Shown piece after piece: positions 1-10,344 of a stretch of 64,000 bases of DNA. The first letter of the stretch is position 1. Every line of letters begins with the position of its first letter. The notes below the pieces were generated by a model, which saw nothing but the letters and a program-made list of their open reading frames with translations, was not told where the DNA came from and did no database searches. The position numbers and the translations under genes were made by a program. This stretch comes from an uncultured Anaeromyxobacter sp. (GTDB lineage: Bacteria > Myxococcota > Myxococcia > Myxococcales > Anaeromyxobacteraceae): contig CAIOAK010000108.1 of assembly GCA_903855945.1 (NCBI GenBank), positions 1-64,000 of the forward strand. Reading direction: 5' to 3'.

Positions 1-2
1 CA

Positions 3-97
3 GTCCTCGGCGCCATACCGCCGCGCCCACCTCCCCCGCGCAGCCGGCGCCCCCCCGCGACGGGGGCTCCACCCCGCCCCGCCGGCTCCACCGAAGG
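3..97. repeat. Imperfect direct repeat, copy A
   Basis: This stretch shares long identical blocks with positions 266-364: the start (cggcgccatac), the core (ccccgcgcagccggcgcccc) and the later gctccaccccg block all recur in the same order about 265 bp apart. Positions 1-400 contain no convincing gene; apart from the repeat I see nothing there. The region lies downstream of alaS. It could be a family of dispersed intergenic repeats or a local duplication. Confidence 0.6.
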
Positions 98-265
98 CGA
101 CTCGAGCGAGCCCGCTTCGTGGGGGAATCCGGGCGGTCGCGCCGCGCTTCGACCGGACTCGCGAGCGGGCCTCGTCCCCGCCCTCCCGTGCGCAGGCGGG
201 ACGGGGTGGCCCCGGCGCGGGGCGCATCTGCGCGGGCGCCGAAACGAGGCCGCTCGAAGGACGCT

Positions 266-364
266 GTCCTGCGGCGCCATACATCCTAAGTGAACTCACC
301 CCGCGCAGCCGGCGCCCCCCAGCGACGCGGGCTCCACCCCGGACCGCCGGCGCTCAACGGAAGG
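266..364. repeat. Imperfect direct repeat, copy B
   Basis: Second copy of the repeat at 3-97, ending about 40 bp beyond the alaS stop codon. The middle part of the spacer (cgccatac to ccccgcgcag) has diverged between the copies, while the outer blocks are conserved. No function can be read from it. Confidence 0.6.
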
Positions 365-400
365 GCGGACCCCGCGGGCCAGCCCCAGGCCGCCGGCGCC

Positions 401-3079
<2,679 letters not shown>

Positions 3080-3114
3080 GTCGGGCCTAGATAACAGAGC
3101 CGGCCGGGGTGCGG

Positions 3115-3534
3115 CTACTGGCCCGGCAGGTCGATGCGCCAGCCCCCGCGCTCCCGTACGACCACCACGTCGCGGGTCTCCGCGGCGGGCGCCTCCACAC
3201 GCAGCACGGCACGGTCGGCCCCGGCTTCCAGGACCGTGATCGCGCGGGGCGGGAGGACCGAGAGCGCGGCGTCGCCGGCGAGCAGCGACCGGGCCTCGGG
3301 CGAGACGACCCCCGGCGCCGCGGCGGCAGCGGTCCGGGCACGCGCCACCAGCCGGGCCTGCGTCGCCGAGGAGAGCAGTTCCCAGGCCGCCGCCTCGTCC
3401 CGATCGGCCACGGCGCGCACGAGCGCGCGGTAGGCGGCGTCCGGAGGGAGGTCCCGCACCTGGCAGGCCGGGAAGGCGGCGAGGAGCGCGAGCGCCGCCA
3501 GCACGCCCCGCGCACGAGGGGATGGCCGGCTCAT
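3115..3534 (-). CDS. Small predicted lipoprotein
   Basis: A 139-residue protein of unknown function. A basic N-terminus and hydrophobic segment (residues about 10-23) end in FPAC, a plausible lipobox with the modified Cys at about 24. The rest is Ala/Arg-rich with a DEAAAWELLSSATQARLVAR stretch, resembling the small helical plus beta domains (DUF4878/NTF2-like) often found in lipoproteins, though I cannot confirm a family. Its ATG overlaps the trmB stop as ATGA, so translation is probably coupled. A membrane-anchored periplasmic role is an inference from the signal only. Confidence 0.7.
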   Translation of the reverse strand: MSRPSPRARGVLAALALLAAFPACQVRDLPPDAAYRALVRAVADRDEAAAWELLSSATQARLVARARTAAAAAPGVVSPEARSLLAGDAALSVLPPRAITVLEAGADRAVLRVEAPAAETRDVVVVRERGGWRIDLPGQ

Positions 3535-4148
3535 CGTGCCTCCCGGGGGCGACCGAGCCGGAGCCGCCACACCGGCTGGCCCGTGGCGAGGTACCGCTTC
3601 TCGCGGGTCGAGGGGATCTCGTCGGGATCCCGCTCGGCGAACTTCCCTGCGCCGGCCAGGTTCTCGAACCCGGCCTGCTCCAGCCGTTCGACGGCGTCGC
3701 GCGCGTACCGCTCCACGTCGGTGCGGAAGTCGAGGAGGCCACCCGGCCGGAGCAGCCGAAGGATCAGGGTGGACATCCCGTCGTCCACGAGCCGCCTCCG
3801 CTCGTGGCGCCGCTTCCACCAGGGGTCGGGGAAATGGACGTGGACCGCGGCGAGCGACCCGGCCGGGAAGAGGCGCGGCGCCAGCAGCCGGGCGTCCCCG
3901 GTCAGCACCACGAGCCCCCGGTGACCGCGCCGCTCCGCCCGCTCGCGGAGGTCGGAGGCGAACTTCTTCCGCTGCTCCACGGCCACGAGCAGCCGGTCCG
4001 GGTGGCGCGCCGCGAAGGCGAGCGCATACCCCCCGTGGCCCGAACCCACCTCGAGCTCCAGGTCCCGGGCCCCAGTCCCCACGGTTTCCACCCAGTCCGG
4101 GTGAAGGTCGAGCGCGATGGGCGCCTCGTCTCGGTCCGAAAAGATCAT
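3531..4148 (-). CDS. trmB: tRNA (guanine-N7-)-methyltransferase
   Basis: S-adenosylmethionine-dependent enzyme that makes m7G46 in the tRNA variable loop. The 205-residue product shows the SAM-binding loop LELEVGSGHGGYALA near residue 30 and the TrmB signature HFPDPWWKRRHERRRLV, which holds catalytic and tRNA-binding residues. The start at MIFSDRDEAP leaves a short N-terminus before the first strand, as in other TrmB proteins. First gene of the trmB-lipoprotein-alaS operon; 45 bp separate it from the divergent lipoprotein gene at 4194, so both promoters must lie in that small gap or overlap the genes. Confidence 0.92.
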   Translation of the reverse strand: MIFSDRDEAPIALDLHPDWVETVGTGARDLELEVGSGHGGYALAFAARHPDRLLVAVEQRKKFASDLRERAERRGHRGLVVLTGDARLLAPRLFPAGSLAAVHVHFPDPWWKRRHERRRLVDDGMSTLILRLLRPGGLLDFRTDVERYARDAVERLEQAGFENLAGAGKFAERDPDEIPSTREKRYLATGQPVWRLRLGRPREAR

Positions 4149-4193
4149 CCGTCGGCAGGCTCCCCGCCTGGATTCGGGTGATAATGAGTTCCC

Positions 4194-5798
4194 ATGCGCC
4201 GCGCCCTGGCCGTCGCTCTCTGCTCGTCGCTGCTTCTCGCCTCTTGCGGCCGGAAGCGGGAGTATCCGCCTCCGGAACGCTACGTTCCCGCCGACGCGCC
4301 GCTCTCGGTGTCGGTGCCCGCGCTGGGTACGGCGGCCCGGCAGGCGGGCGCACTCTACCGCACCATCGCCCAGGCGCCGCAGGCCGTCGTGCTGGCCGAG
4401 GCCCACGCCGCGCTCAAGTCACAGCTCGGATTCGATCCCCTCGACCCTCGCGGGATGGAGCAGGCCGGGGTGGACCCGGCCGGCGCGGCGGCGGCGGCGC
4501 TCGGTGGGGCCACGCCGTCGGTGCTCGTGCTGCCCATCCTCGACCTCGCCAAGCTCGACGCGATGGTGGCTCGCCTGTCCCGGGACCGGATGGGGGCGTC
4601 GCAGCGGGTGACCATCCAGCTCCGCGGCGTCGAGGTGGTCACCTTCCGGCGCGAGGGGAAGGGGCCCGCCGCCCTCGCCTACACGATGGTCGGTCCCCAC
4701 GCACTGCTCGCCGCCGGCCCCGACGGCCCGGACGCCCTCGTGGCCGCGGCCAAGCTCCCCGAGGAACGCTCCCTGTGGAAGAGCCCGCTCGGCGCCCGGG
4801 CGCGCGAGGCGCTCGGCTCGGGCTGGCTCGCCACGGTGGTCGCCCCGGCGGGCTCCCCGGTGCTCGCCGACGTCCGCCTCGCCCGGGACGGCGCGGCCCT
4901 GGGTGTCCGGGCCGAGGCGGCCCGCCTCGGATTGCGGGTCGCGTTCCTCCTTTCCCCCGAGCGGGAGGCGTGGTGGAAGGGGCTTCAGCCCAAGGCTGCG
5001 GTGGACGAGGGCGGGGCGGCATTCCTCGCCCCGGACGCGGCGCTCCTCCTGCGGTGGGCCGGCGATCCGGCGGAGGCTGCCCGGCGCCTCGAGCCCTGGT
5101 ACCCGGCCGGCATGAAGAGCGCCTTCGCCGCCCAGAAGATCGACCCGGTGTCCCAGCTCGCCCCGGCCTTCGGACCGGTGGGCACGGTCTCGCTCGCGCT
5201 CTCCCCCACCTTCACGCTGACCGACTTCTCGTCCCCGCGCTTCGACCTTCGCCGGGTTGACCCCTTCTCCTTCGTCCTGCTCGACGCCGCGCTCCCCGTC
5301 CGGGACCCGGCGGTGCTCCGCTCCTTCCTCGCCCGGCTGCAGAAGGTGGGGCCACGCATCTCGCTCAAGGTGATCCCCTCCGGGCCGGCCGCCGAGCCCA
5401 CCGGCTGGACCCTCTCCTGGGGCAAGGGGCAGCTCGGCCTCTCCCTGTCGGGGGGCAGGCTCCTCGTGGCCGGCGGTGCCTCGCGTCTGCCCGCGCTGGA
5501 GACGCGCACGGGCGGCGGCGGCTACGCCACCGAGAGCCCGGGCGCCCGCTCCGCCCTCTCCTCGGGACTGGGAGGCGCCGTCCTCGATGTCGACCACCTG
5601 GCCCGGGCCGTGGAGGCCCTTCCCGAGTCGGCCTACGGAACCGGCCCCAACGCGGTGGTGATGCGCTCGGTCGTGAACCGCTACCTCGAGCCGGCGGCTT
5701 CCCTCTCGACGATCTCGCTTCGGCTCGACCTCGTTCCCGGGGCAGCGGTCGTGGACCTCGAGGTGGACGGGCGGAGCGAGACGAAGCCGCGGCCGTGA
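4194..5798 (+). CDS. Large predicted lipoprotein (DUF3352-like)
   Basis: A 534-residue protein with a classic lipoprotein signal: MRRALAVALCSSLLLASC, modified Cys at 18. The mature part is rich in small alpha/beta segments with repeated phrases such as LALSPTFTLTDFSSPRFDL and LDVDHLARAVEALPES, reminiscent of the DUF3352 group of bacterial surface proteins; the assignment is tentative. Its TGA stop overlaps the GTG start of the ABC ATPase gene (GTGA), and a permease follows in the same way, so the lipoprotein is probably a substrate or partner of that transporter. No enzyme motif seen. Confidence 0.75.
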   Translation: MRRALAVALCSSLLLASCGRKREYPPPERYVPADAPLSVSVPALGTAARQAGALYRTIAQAPQAVVLAEAHAALKSQLGFDPLDPRGMEQAGVDPAGAAAAALGGATPSVLVLPILDLAKLDAMVARLSRDRMGASQRVTIQLRGVEVVTFRREGKGPAALAYTMVGPHALLAAGPDGPDALVAAAKLPEERSLWKSPLGARAREALGSGWLATVVAPAGSPVLADVRLARDGAALGVRAEAARLGLRVAFLLSPEREAWWKGLQPKAAVDEGGAAFLAPDAALLLRWAGDPAEAARRLEPWYPAGMKSAFAAQKIDPVSQLAPAFGPVGTVSLALSPTFTLTDFSSPRFDLRRVDPFSFVLLDAALPVRDPAVLRSFLARLQKVGPRISLKVIPSGPAAEPTGWTLSWGKGQLGLSLSGGRLLVAGGASRLPALETRTGGGGYATESPGARSALSSGLGGAVLDVDHLARAVEALPESAYGTGPNAVVMRSVVNRYLEPAASLSTISLRLDLVPGAAVVDLEVDGRSETKPRP

Positions 5799-6469
5799 TC
5801 TCCCTGCGCCACATCACGAAGTGCTTTCGCGACGGGGAGCGCGAGGTGGTGGTGCTCCGCGACCTCGACCTCGACGTGGCGGCCGGCGCCTTCACGGCGG
5901 TGGTCGGCCCTTCGGGCTCCGGCAAGTCCACCCTCCTCTACGTGGCCGGGGGACTCGACGCCGACTACGAGGGGGAGGCCGTGGTGGCCGGCCGCGACCT
6001 GCGCGCCCTCTCGGCGCGGGAGCGGGCCGCCTTCCGGAACGTCTCCGTGGGCTTCGTCTTCCAGTCGTTCAACCTCCTCCCCGCCCTGCCGGCCGTCGAG
6101 AACACCATGCTCCCCGGCCTCTTCGCGCCGCCGGGCGTTCCTGCCCCTTCCATCGGACAGCTCCGCATCCGCGCCATGGAGGCCCTCGACCGGGTGGGGC
6201 TCGCCGACAAGGCCAGTCGGCTGCCGGCCCACCTCTCCGGCGGCGAGCGTCAGCGCGTGGCCATCGCCCGGGCGCTCCTCTCCCGCCCCGCCGTGCTGCT
6301 CGCCGACGAGCCCACCGGCAACCTCGACGCCGTGAGCGGCGAGGCGGTCATCCAGCTCTTCTCGGCCATGGTCCGGGACGGCGTGACGGTGCTCGTGGTC
6401 ACCCACGAGGAGCGGGTCTCCGCCGCCGCCGGGCGTGTGCTCCACCTCGAGGAAGGGAGGCTCCGGTGA
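5795..6469 (+). CDS. ABC transporter ATP-binding protein (LolD/MacB type)
   Basis: A 224-residue nucleotide-binding subunit. Seen: Walker A GPSGSGKS (about 38-45), Q-loop FVFQSFNLLPALPAVEN, signature LSGGERQRVAIARAL, Walker B VLLADEPTGNLD and the switch His in VVTHEE. The Q-loop sequence and the length are those of the LolD/MacB/FtsE group, which power mechanotransmission across the inner membrane rather than solute passage. GTG start overlapping the upstream TGA; the permease gene follows with another 4-bp overlap. Likely works with the lipoprotein upstream in lipoprotein release or envelope transport; the exact cargo is unknown. Confidence 0.92.
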   Translation: MISLRHITKCFRDGEREVVVLRDLDLDVAAGAFTAVVGPSGSGKSTLLYVAGGLDADYEGEAVVAGRDLRALSARERAAFRNVSVGFVFQSFNLLPALPAVENTMLPGLFAPPGVPAPSIGQLRIRAMEALDRVGLADKASRLPAHLSGGERQRVAIARALLSRPAVLLADEPTGNLDAVSGEAVIQLFSAMVRDGVTVLVVTHEERVSAAAGRVLHLEEGRLR

Positions 6470-7752
6470 GGCTCGCCTCCCTCGTCCACCTGGCCTCGCT
6501 CAACCTGCGCTCCGACCGGCGCGGCACGATCCTGAACACGGCCGCGGCCTGCGTCGGCGCGGCGGCGCTCGTCTTCTTCGTGGCCCTCGGGATGGGCGTG
6601 GGGCAGGCGGCGCGCCTGCTCTTCCCCGGCGACGCCCGCCTCATCGAGGTGGTCCCGGGCGCGGTGTCGCTCGGCGCGGCGCTGGGCGGCGGCGCGCTCG
6701 ACGACGGCGCGATGGAGCGGCTGCGCGAATTGCCCGGCGTCCAGGGAGCCTGGCGGCGCCTCTCGCTCCGGGTCCCCATCGCCGCCAGCCGGGCGCCGGA
6801 GGGTGTGCGCATGAACTGGCCCCCCGGCTTCACCGTGCAGGTACCGGTGGTGGGGGTGGACGCGGGGCTCGTGGCGAGCGACCTGCAGCCGGGGCGGCGC
6901 TTCGACGACCCGCCGGCGGGCGAGCCCATCCCGGTCCTCGCCTCGCGACGGCTGCTCGAGGTCTACAACAAGACCATCGCGCCGGCCTGGAACCTGCGCC
7001 GGCTCCCTGCAGGCATCGACCTGGTCGGGCTGCAGATCCCGGTGCAGGTGGGGTTCTCCATCATCCCGCTCAAGACCGAGGAGAAGGTATACGACGCGCG
7101 GCTCGCGCTTGCCGGCCTCTCCGACCGGGTCCCCCTCTACTCGCTCGCCGTCCCCGTCGAGACGGTCCGACGACTTCACCGAGAGTATGGGAAGTCCGAC
7201 GCCGGCTACAGCTCGGTGGTGCTGGAACTGGCCCGCCCCGACGACGTCCCGTCCGCCGCCGCCGCGGTGCGCCGGATGGGGTTCGCGGTGGACGAGGGGG
7301 AGCGGGCCATCGCCGAGCGGGTCGGGCTCGCCATCACCGTGGTGGCCGGCGCGCTGGCGCTGCTCGCGCTCCTCATGACGGCGCTCGCCGCGCTCGCCAT
7401 CGCCCAGTCGCTCTCGGCGAGCGTCCGGGCGCGCACACGCGACATCGCCATCCTCCAGTCCCTCGGGGCCACGGCCGGCGATGTCCGGGCGCTCGTCTTG
7501 GCCGAGGCGGCGCTCGTGGGTCTCGCGGGGGGCGTCTTGGGGGTTCTGATCGCCTGGCTCGCGGCGCGCGGGGTGGACGCGGCGGCGCTCCGCTTCCTGC
7601 CCGACTTCCCCTTCCGGCCGACGACCTTCTTCCAGTTCCCGCCCTGGCTCTTCGCCCTCGGCGTGGGGGTCTCGGCTTCGGCCGCTCTGCTCGGGGCGCT
7701 CGCACCCGCCGCGCTGGCCGCGCGGATCGACCCGGCGCGCGCCATCTCCTGA
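6466..7752 (+). CDS. ABC transporter permease, FtsX/LolE-like
   Basis: A 428-residue membrane protein, GTG start overlapping the ATPase stop (GTGA). One N-terminal membrane helix (around residues 20-45) is followed by a periplasmic domain of roughly 220 residues and three C-terminal helices (about 285-310, 335-360 and 380-410), the type VII (MacB/LolC/E/FtsX) layout. The C-terminal part contains SVRARTRDIAILQSLGATAGDVRALVLAEA, the FtsX coupling segment with its typical LGA turn. No second permease gene follows, so the complex would be a homodimer. Confidence 0.88.
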   Translation: MRLASLVHLASLNLRSDRRGTILNTAAACVGAAALVFFVALGMGVGQAARLLFPGDARLIEVVPGAVSLGAALGGGALDDGAMERLRELPGVQGAWRRLSLRVPIAASRAPEGVRMNWPPGFTVQVPVVGVDAGLVASDLQPGRRFDDPPAGEPIPVLASRRLLEVYNKTIAPAWNLRRLPAGIDLVGLQIPVQVGFSIIPLKTEEKVYDARLALAGLSDRVPLYSLAVPVETVRRLHREYGKSDAGYSSVVLELARPDDVPSAAAAVRRMGFAVDEGERAIAERVGLAITVVAGALALLALLMTALAALAIAQSLSASVRARTRDIAILQSLGATAGDVRALVLAEAALVGLAGGVLGVLIAWLAARGVDAAALRFLPDFPFRPTTFFQFPPWLFALGVGVSASAALLGALAPAALAARIDPARAIS

Positions 7753-8201
7753 AACGGGACAGAGGTCCAGCGGTTCCCGGCCGCGACTGGCCGGAAGACT
7801 CATTGGGGTACTCATGGTCACACCGAGCACCCATGCTCGTCTTGTACCGTGGAGCCACTGCGGGGGAGCGGACGAGAAAGACGAGACTGCTGCGAAGCGC
7901 GTTGGTCCTTCTTTTGCCACTCGTTGGGTCGGCGTCGCGCCAACAGGTCGATCTCGCCTTTGTCTGTACCCGCAGTGAGAGCGGACATGATCGATGAGGT
8001 CAACTACGATTGCTGGAGGCGGAAGACCGAATGGGGGAATCGGTCGGCGTATTTCGCCCAGGAGTCGACTCGATGGGACGGCGGAGGGACGGGCTCCAGC
8101 TGGACCTGCCCGGGGATGCCCGGGATGATTTGTCCCGGATACGTCCTCTATTGCGTCGAAACCGGATTGTGTGGGCAACCGATCATTGAGCATTCGCACA
8201 A
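7753..8201 (+). other. Low-coding region, possible frameshifted small secreted peptide
   Basis: About 450 bp between the permease and a cytochrome gene, visibly less GC-rich than its surroundings. ATG at 7833 opens a 54-codon frame with a basic start and a signal-like stretch LLRSALVLLLPLVGSAS, stopping at 7997. From ATG 7987 the +1 frame continues with a Trp/Cys-rich stretch (Cys in NYDCW, WTCPG, ICPGY, LYCVE and GLCGQ) that runs without a stop into the hairpin at 8202. This could be a secreted Cys-rich peptide broken by a frameshift, or chance. No homologue recognised. Confidence 0.3.
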
Positions 8202-8232
8202 GGGGCCGCGAGGCTTTTCGCCCCGCGGCCCC
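8202..8232 (-). terminator. GC-rich hairpin after the cytochrome gene
   Basis: Perfect 9-bp inverted repeat GGGGCCGCG / CGCGGCCCC with a 13-nt loop, 23 bp beyond the stop of the minus-strand cytochrome gene. The position fits a transcription terminator; a clear U-tract is missing. Confidence 0.5.
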
Positions 8233-8254
8233 CGGTTCTGCGGAAGGTCCCTCG

Positions 8255-8512
8255 TTACTTCAGGCCGGCGACGAACTTGGCCACGTCGGCCGCGTCGTCG
8301 ATCTTGACCGGCTTCATCTTTCCGGCGCCCTCGTTGATGGCCTTCAGGACCTTGTCGGCCGCCATGCCCTTGATCGGGGCCTTGGCCATCGCGCCGCCCT
8401 CACCGGCCGCGCCGTGGCACATCTTGCACTTGGAGGCGTAGGTGGCGGCCGCGTCGGCCGAGGCGGTGGTGGCGAAGGCGACGAGGAAGGCGGCGGCGAG
8501 GATGCGCTTCAT
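8255..8512 (-). CDS. Small monoheme c-type cytochrome
   Basis: An 85-residue periplasmic electron carrier. A signal peptide (residues 1-19, ending ASA) precedes a single heme-binding motif C29-K-M-C32-H33; a Met in the later KMKPV segment is the likely sixth ligand. The mature domain of about 65 residues is a minimal class I cytochrome. The gene stands alone between two hairpins, so its redox partner cannot be told from context. Start chosen at the ATG giving a short basic n-region (MKR). Confidence 0.93.
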   Translation of the reverse strand: MKRILAAAFLVAFATTASADAAATYASKCKMCHGAAGEGGAMAKAPIKGMAADKVLKAINEGAGKMKPVKIDDAADVAKFVAGLK

Positions 8513-8582
8513 GGGAGCTTCCTTTCCTTGGGAGGGTTCCTGCTCTAGAAGACGGTGGAGGCCCCTGCGGTATTCAGGGGGG

Positions 8583-8605
8583 CTCCGGGATACACGATCC
8601 CGGAG
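8583..8605 (-). terminator. Perfect hairpin between the transglycosylase and cytochrome genes
   Basis: CTCCGGGAT / ATCCCGGAG, a perfect 9-bp stem with a 5-nt loop, lies 28 bp downstream of the mltD-like stop on the minus strand. It probably ends that transcript, although C residues rather than a U-tract follow; it could also protect the 5' end of the cytochrome mRNA. A second, imperfect stem (gcccctg / caggggggc) sits just beyond it. Confidence 0.45.
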
Positions 8606-8632
8606 GGAAAAATCCAGTCACCACGGGGCGAT

Positions 8633-10252
8633 TCAGCCGGCGGCGCTGGCCCGGACGGCGGTGCGCCCCTGGGGCGGGGCGATGACGAGCTGCTGCCCGA
8701 TCTGGAGCTTGTGCCGGCTCGGGTTCTTGATGCCGTTCCAGTCGCAGAGCTGCTGGAGCTTCACCCCCACCCGCTGCGAGATGGTCCACAGCGAGTCACC
8801 CGCCCGCACGAGCACGGTCGCCTGGCCGGAGGCGGCCGCGGCCGGCCTGGACTTCGACGCCTGGGATGCCTTCGGCGCCGCGCTCGCCAGCGCCTCGGCG
8901 GCGGCGACCGCACCCTGGCGGCGCGCCTGCGCGCCCAGCGGGATGACGAGCTCGGTGCCGGGCTTCACCCGCTTGCCGGCCTTGAGCCCGTTCATCTGGA
9001 GCACGGTGACCGTGGAGACGCCGTAGGCGGCGGCGACCGTCGCGATCCCCTCCCCCTTCACGAGCGTGTGGTGGGCGAAGCCGAGCTCCGCCGACGACCC
9101 GACCTCGCCCCAGTTCTTCTCGAAGGCGACGCTCGACCCGACGGGAAGCTTCACGGCGTAGGCGCGGGGCGGCGTGCAGTTGCGCCGCAGCTCGGGGTTG
9201 AGCTCGTGCAGCTCGTGGGTGCTCACCTCGGCGGCGCGGGCCACGGCCTCGAGATCGACCGCGTGCGGCACGGTCACCTTCTCGTAGGGCGTCCAGCGCT
9301 CCGCCTCGATCTCCTCCTTGCGGAAGCCGAACGCCTCGGGGTGCTTGGAGATGATGGCGGCGGCCATGAGCTTCGGGACGTAGCCCTTCGTCTCCCGCTT
9401 CAGGATCTTGCCGCGGGCCATGGTCCAGAAGTCGAGCTGCCCCTTCTTCTTGGCCTTCTCGATCTTCCCCTCGCCGGCGTTGTAGCCGGCCCAGGCGAGC
9501 CGCCAGTCGCCGAACTCGGCGTAGAGCGCCTTCAGGTAGACGGTGGCCGCGCGCGCCGACTTCTCCGGGTCGCGCCGCTCGTCCACCCAGAAGTCCTGCT
9601 GGAGCCCCATGCGCTTGCCGGTGGAGCCGATGAACTGCCAGGGGCCGGCAGCCTTGGCTCGGGAGTAGGCGAGGTTCGCGAACCCGCTCTCGATCATGGC
9701 GAGGTAGATGGTGTCCTCGGGCAGCCCGGCCTCGCGCAGGATGGCGCGGTAGCGCTCCTGGTAGCGGGGGAGCCGGCCCAGCCACTTCACGAAGTGCTTC
9801 CGGACGCCCGGCGTCTGGAAGAAGCGGACGTACTGGACCACCGCCTCGTTCACGTCGATGGGGATGTCGTACTCGGCCTGGAGCCGGCGCAGGTCGTGCC
9901 CGATCTCCGGCAGCATGGCGATGGAGCCGGCATCCTCCTCGGGCATGGGGGCCGTGTCGCGGGACAGGGCGCCGTCGATCCGCTGGCGCAGCGGCGACTC
10001 GGTGCCGAGCCGGACCGCCTCGCGAGCCGCCCCGTCCTCGGGGTGGGGCAGCGGTACGAGGACCGCCTTCTCCTCGGCCAGCCGGACCTCGTCGATCTCG
10101 GCCGACTGGGCCTCGAGCTCCTTCTCCACCTCGGGCACGTCGCCGGCGTTCACCTCCGCCACGGGCGGCTCCGGAGGCTCCACGGCGGCCACGACCCGAA
10201 CGGGGCCTGTGGCGACCATGAGGAGTGCGAGCAGGAAGGTGGTCCTGATCAT
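8633..10252 (-). CDS. mltD: Membrane-bound lytic transglycosylase with LysM repeats (MltD-like)
   Basis: Periplasmic enzyme that cleaves peptidoglycan glycan strands to 1,6-anhydro-muropeptides. The 539-residue product has a signal peptide (1-22, no lipobox), an acidic linker, an SLT domain (about 170-300) with catalytic E188 in AMIESGF plus the family blocks AAGPWQFI and AWAGYNAGEG, and two C-terminal LysM domains (about 380-425 and 475-522) for glycan binding. E. coli MltD is a lipoprotein; this one seems to be released or anchored otherwise. Transcribed alone on the minus strand. Confidence 0.92.
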   Translation of the reverse strand: MIRTTFLLALLMVATGPVRVVAAVEPPEPPVAEVNAGDVPEVEKELEAQSAEIDEVRLAEEKAVLVPLPHPEDGAAREAVRLGTESPLRQRIDGALSRDTAPMPEEDAGSIAMLPEIGHDLRRLQAEYDIPIDVNEAVVQYVRFFQTPGVRKHFVKWLGRLPRYQERYRAILREAGLPEDTIYLAMIESGFANLAYSRAKAAGPWQFIGSTGKRMGLQQDFWVDERRDPEKSARAATVYLKALYAEFGDWRLAWAGYNAGEGKIEKAKKKGQLDFWTMARGKILKRETKGYVPKLMAAAIISKHPEAFGFRKEEIEAERWTPYEKVTVPHAVDLEAVARAAEVSTHELHELNPELRRNCTPPRAYAVKLPVGSSVAFEKNWGEVGSSAELGFAHHTLVKGEGIATVAAAYGVSTVTVLQMNGLKAGKRVKPGTELVIPLGAQARRQGAVAAAEALASAAPKASQASKSRPAAAASGQATVLVRAGDSLWTISQRVGVKLQQLCDWNGIKNPSRHKLQIGQQLVIAPPQGRTAVRASAAG

Positions 10253-10344
10253 CGAGTCCTGTGTCCGTGAAGGAGGGTACGGCGGAGCGGCATTCTAACC
10301 GGTATCGCCCTCCCCGGCCAGGGTGGGCGATGCCGCCGGGGAGG

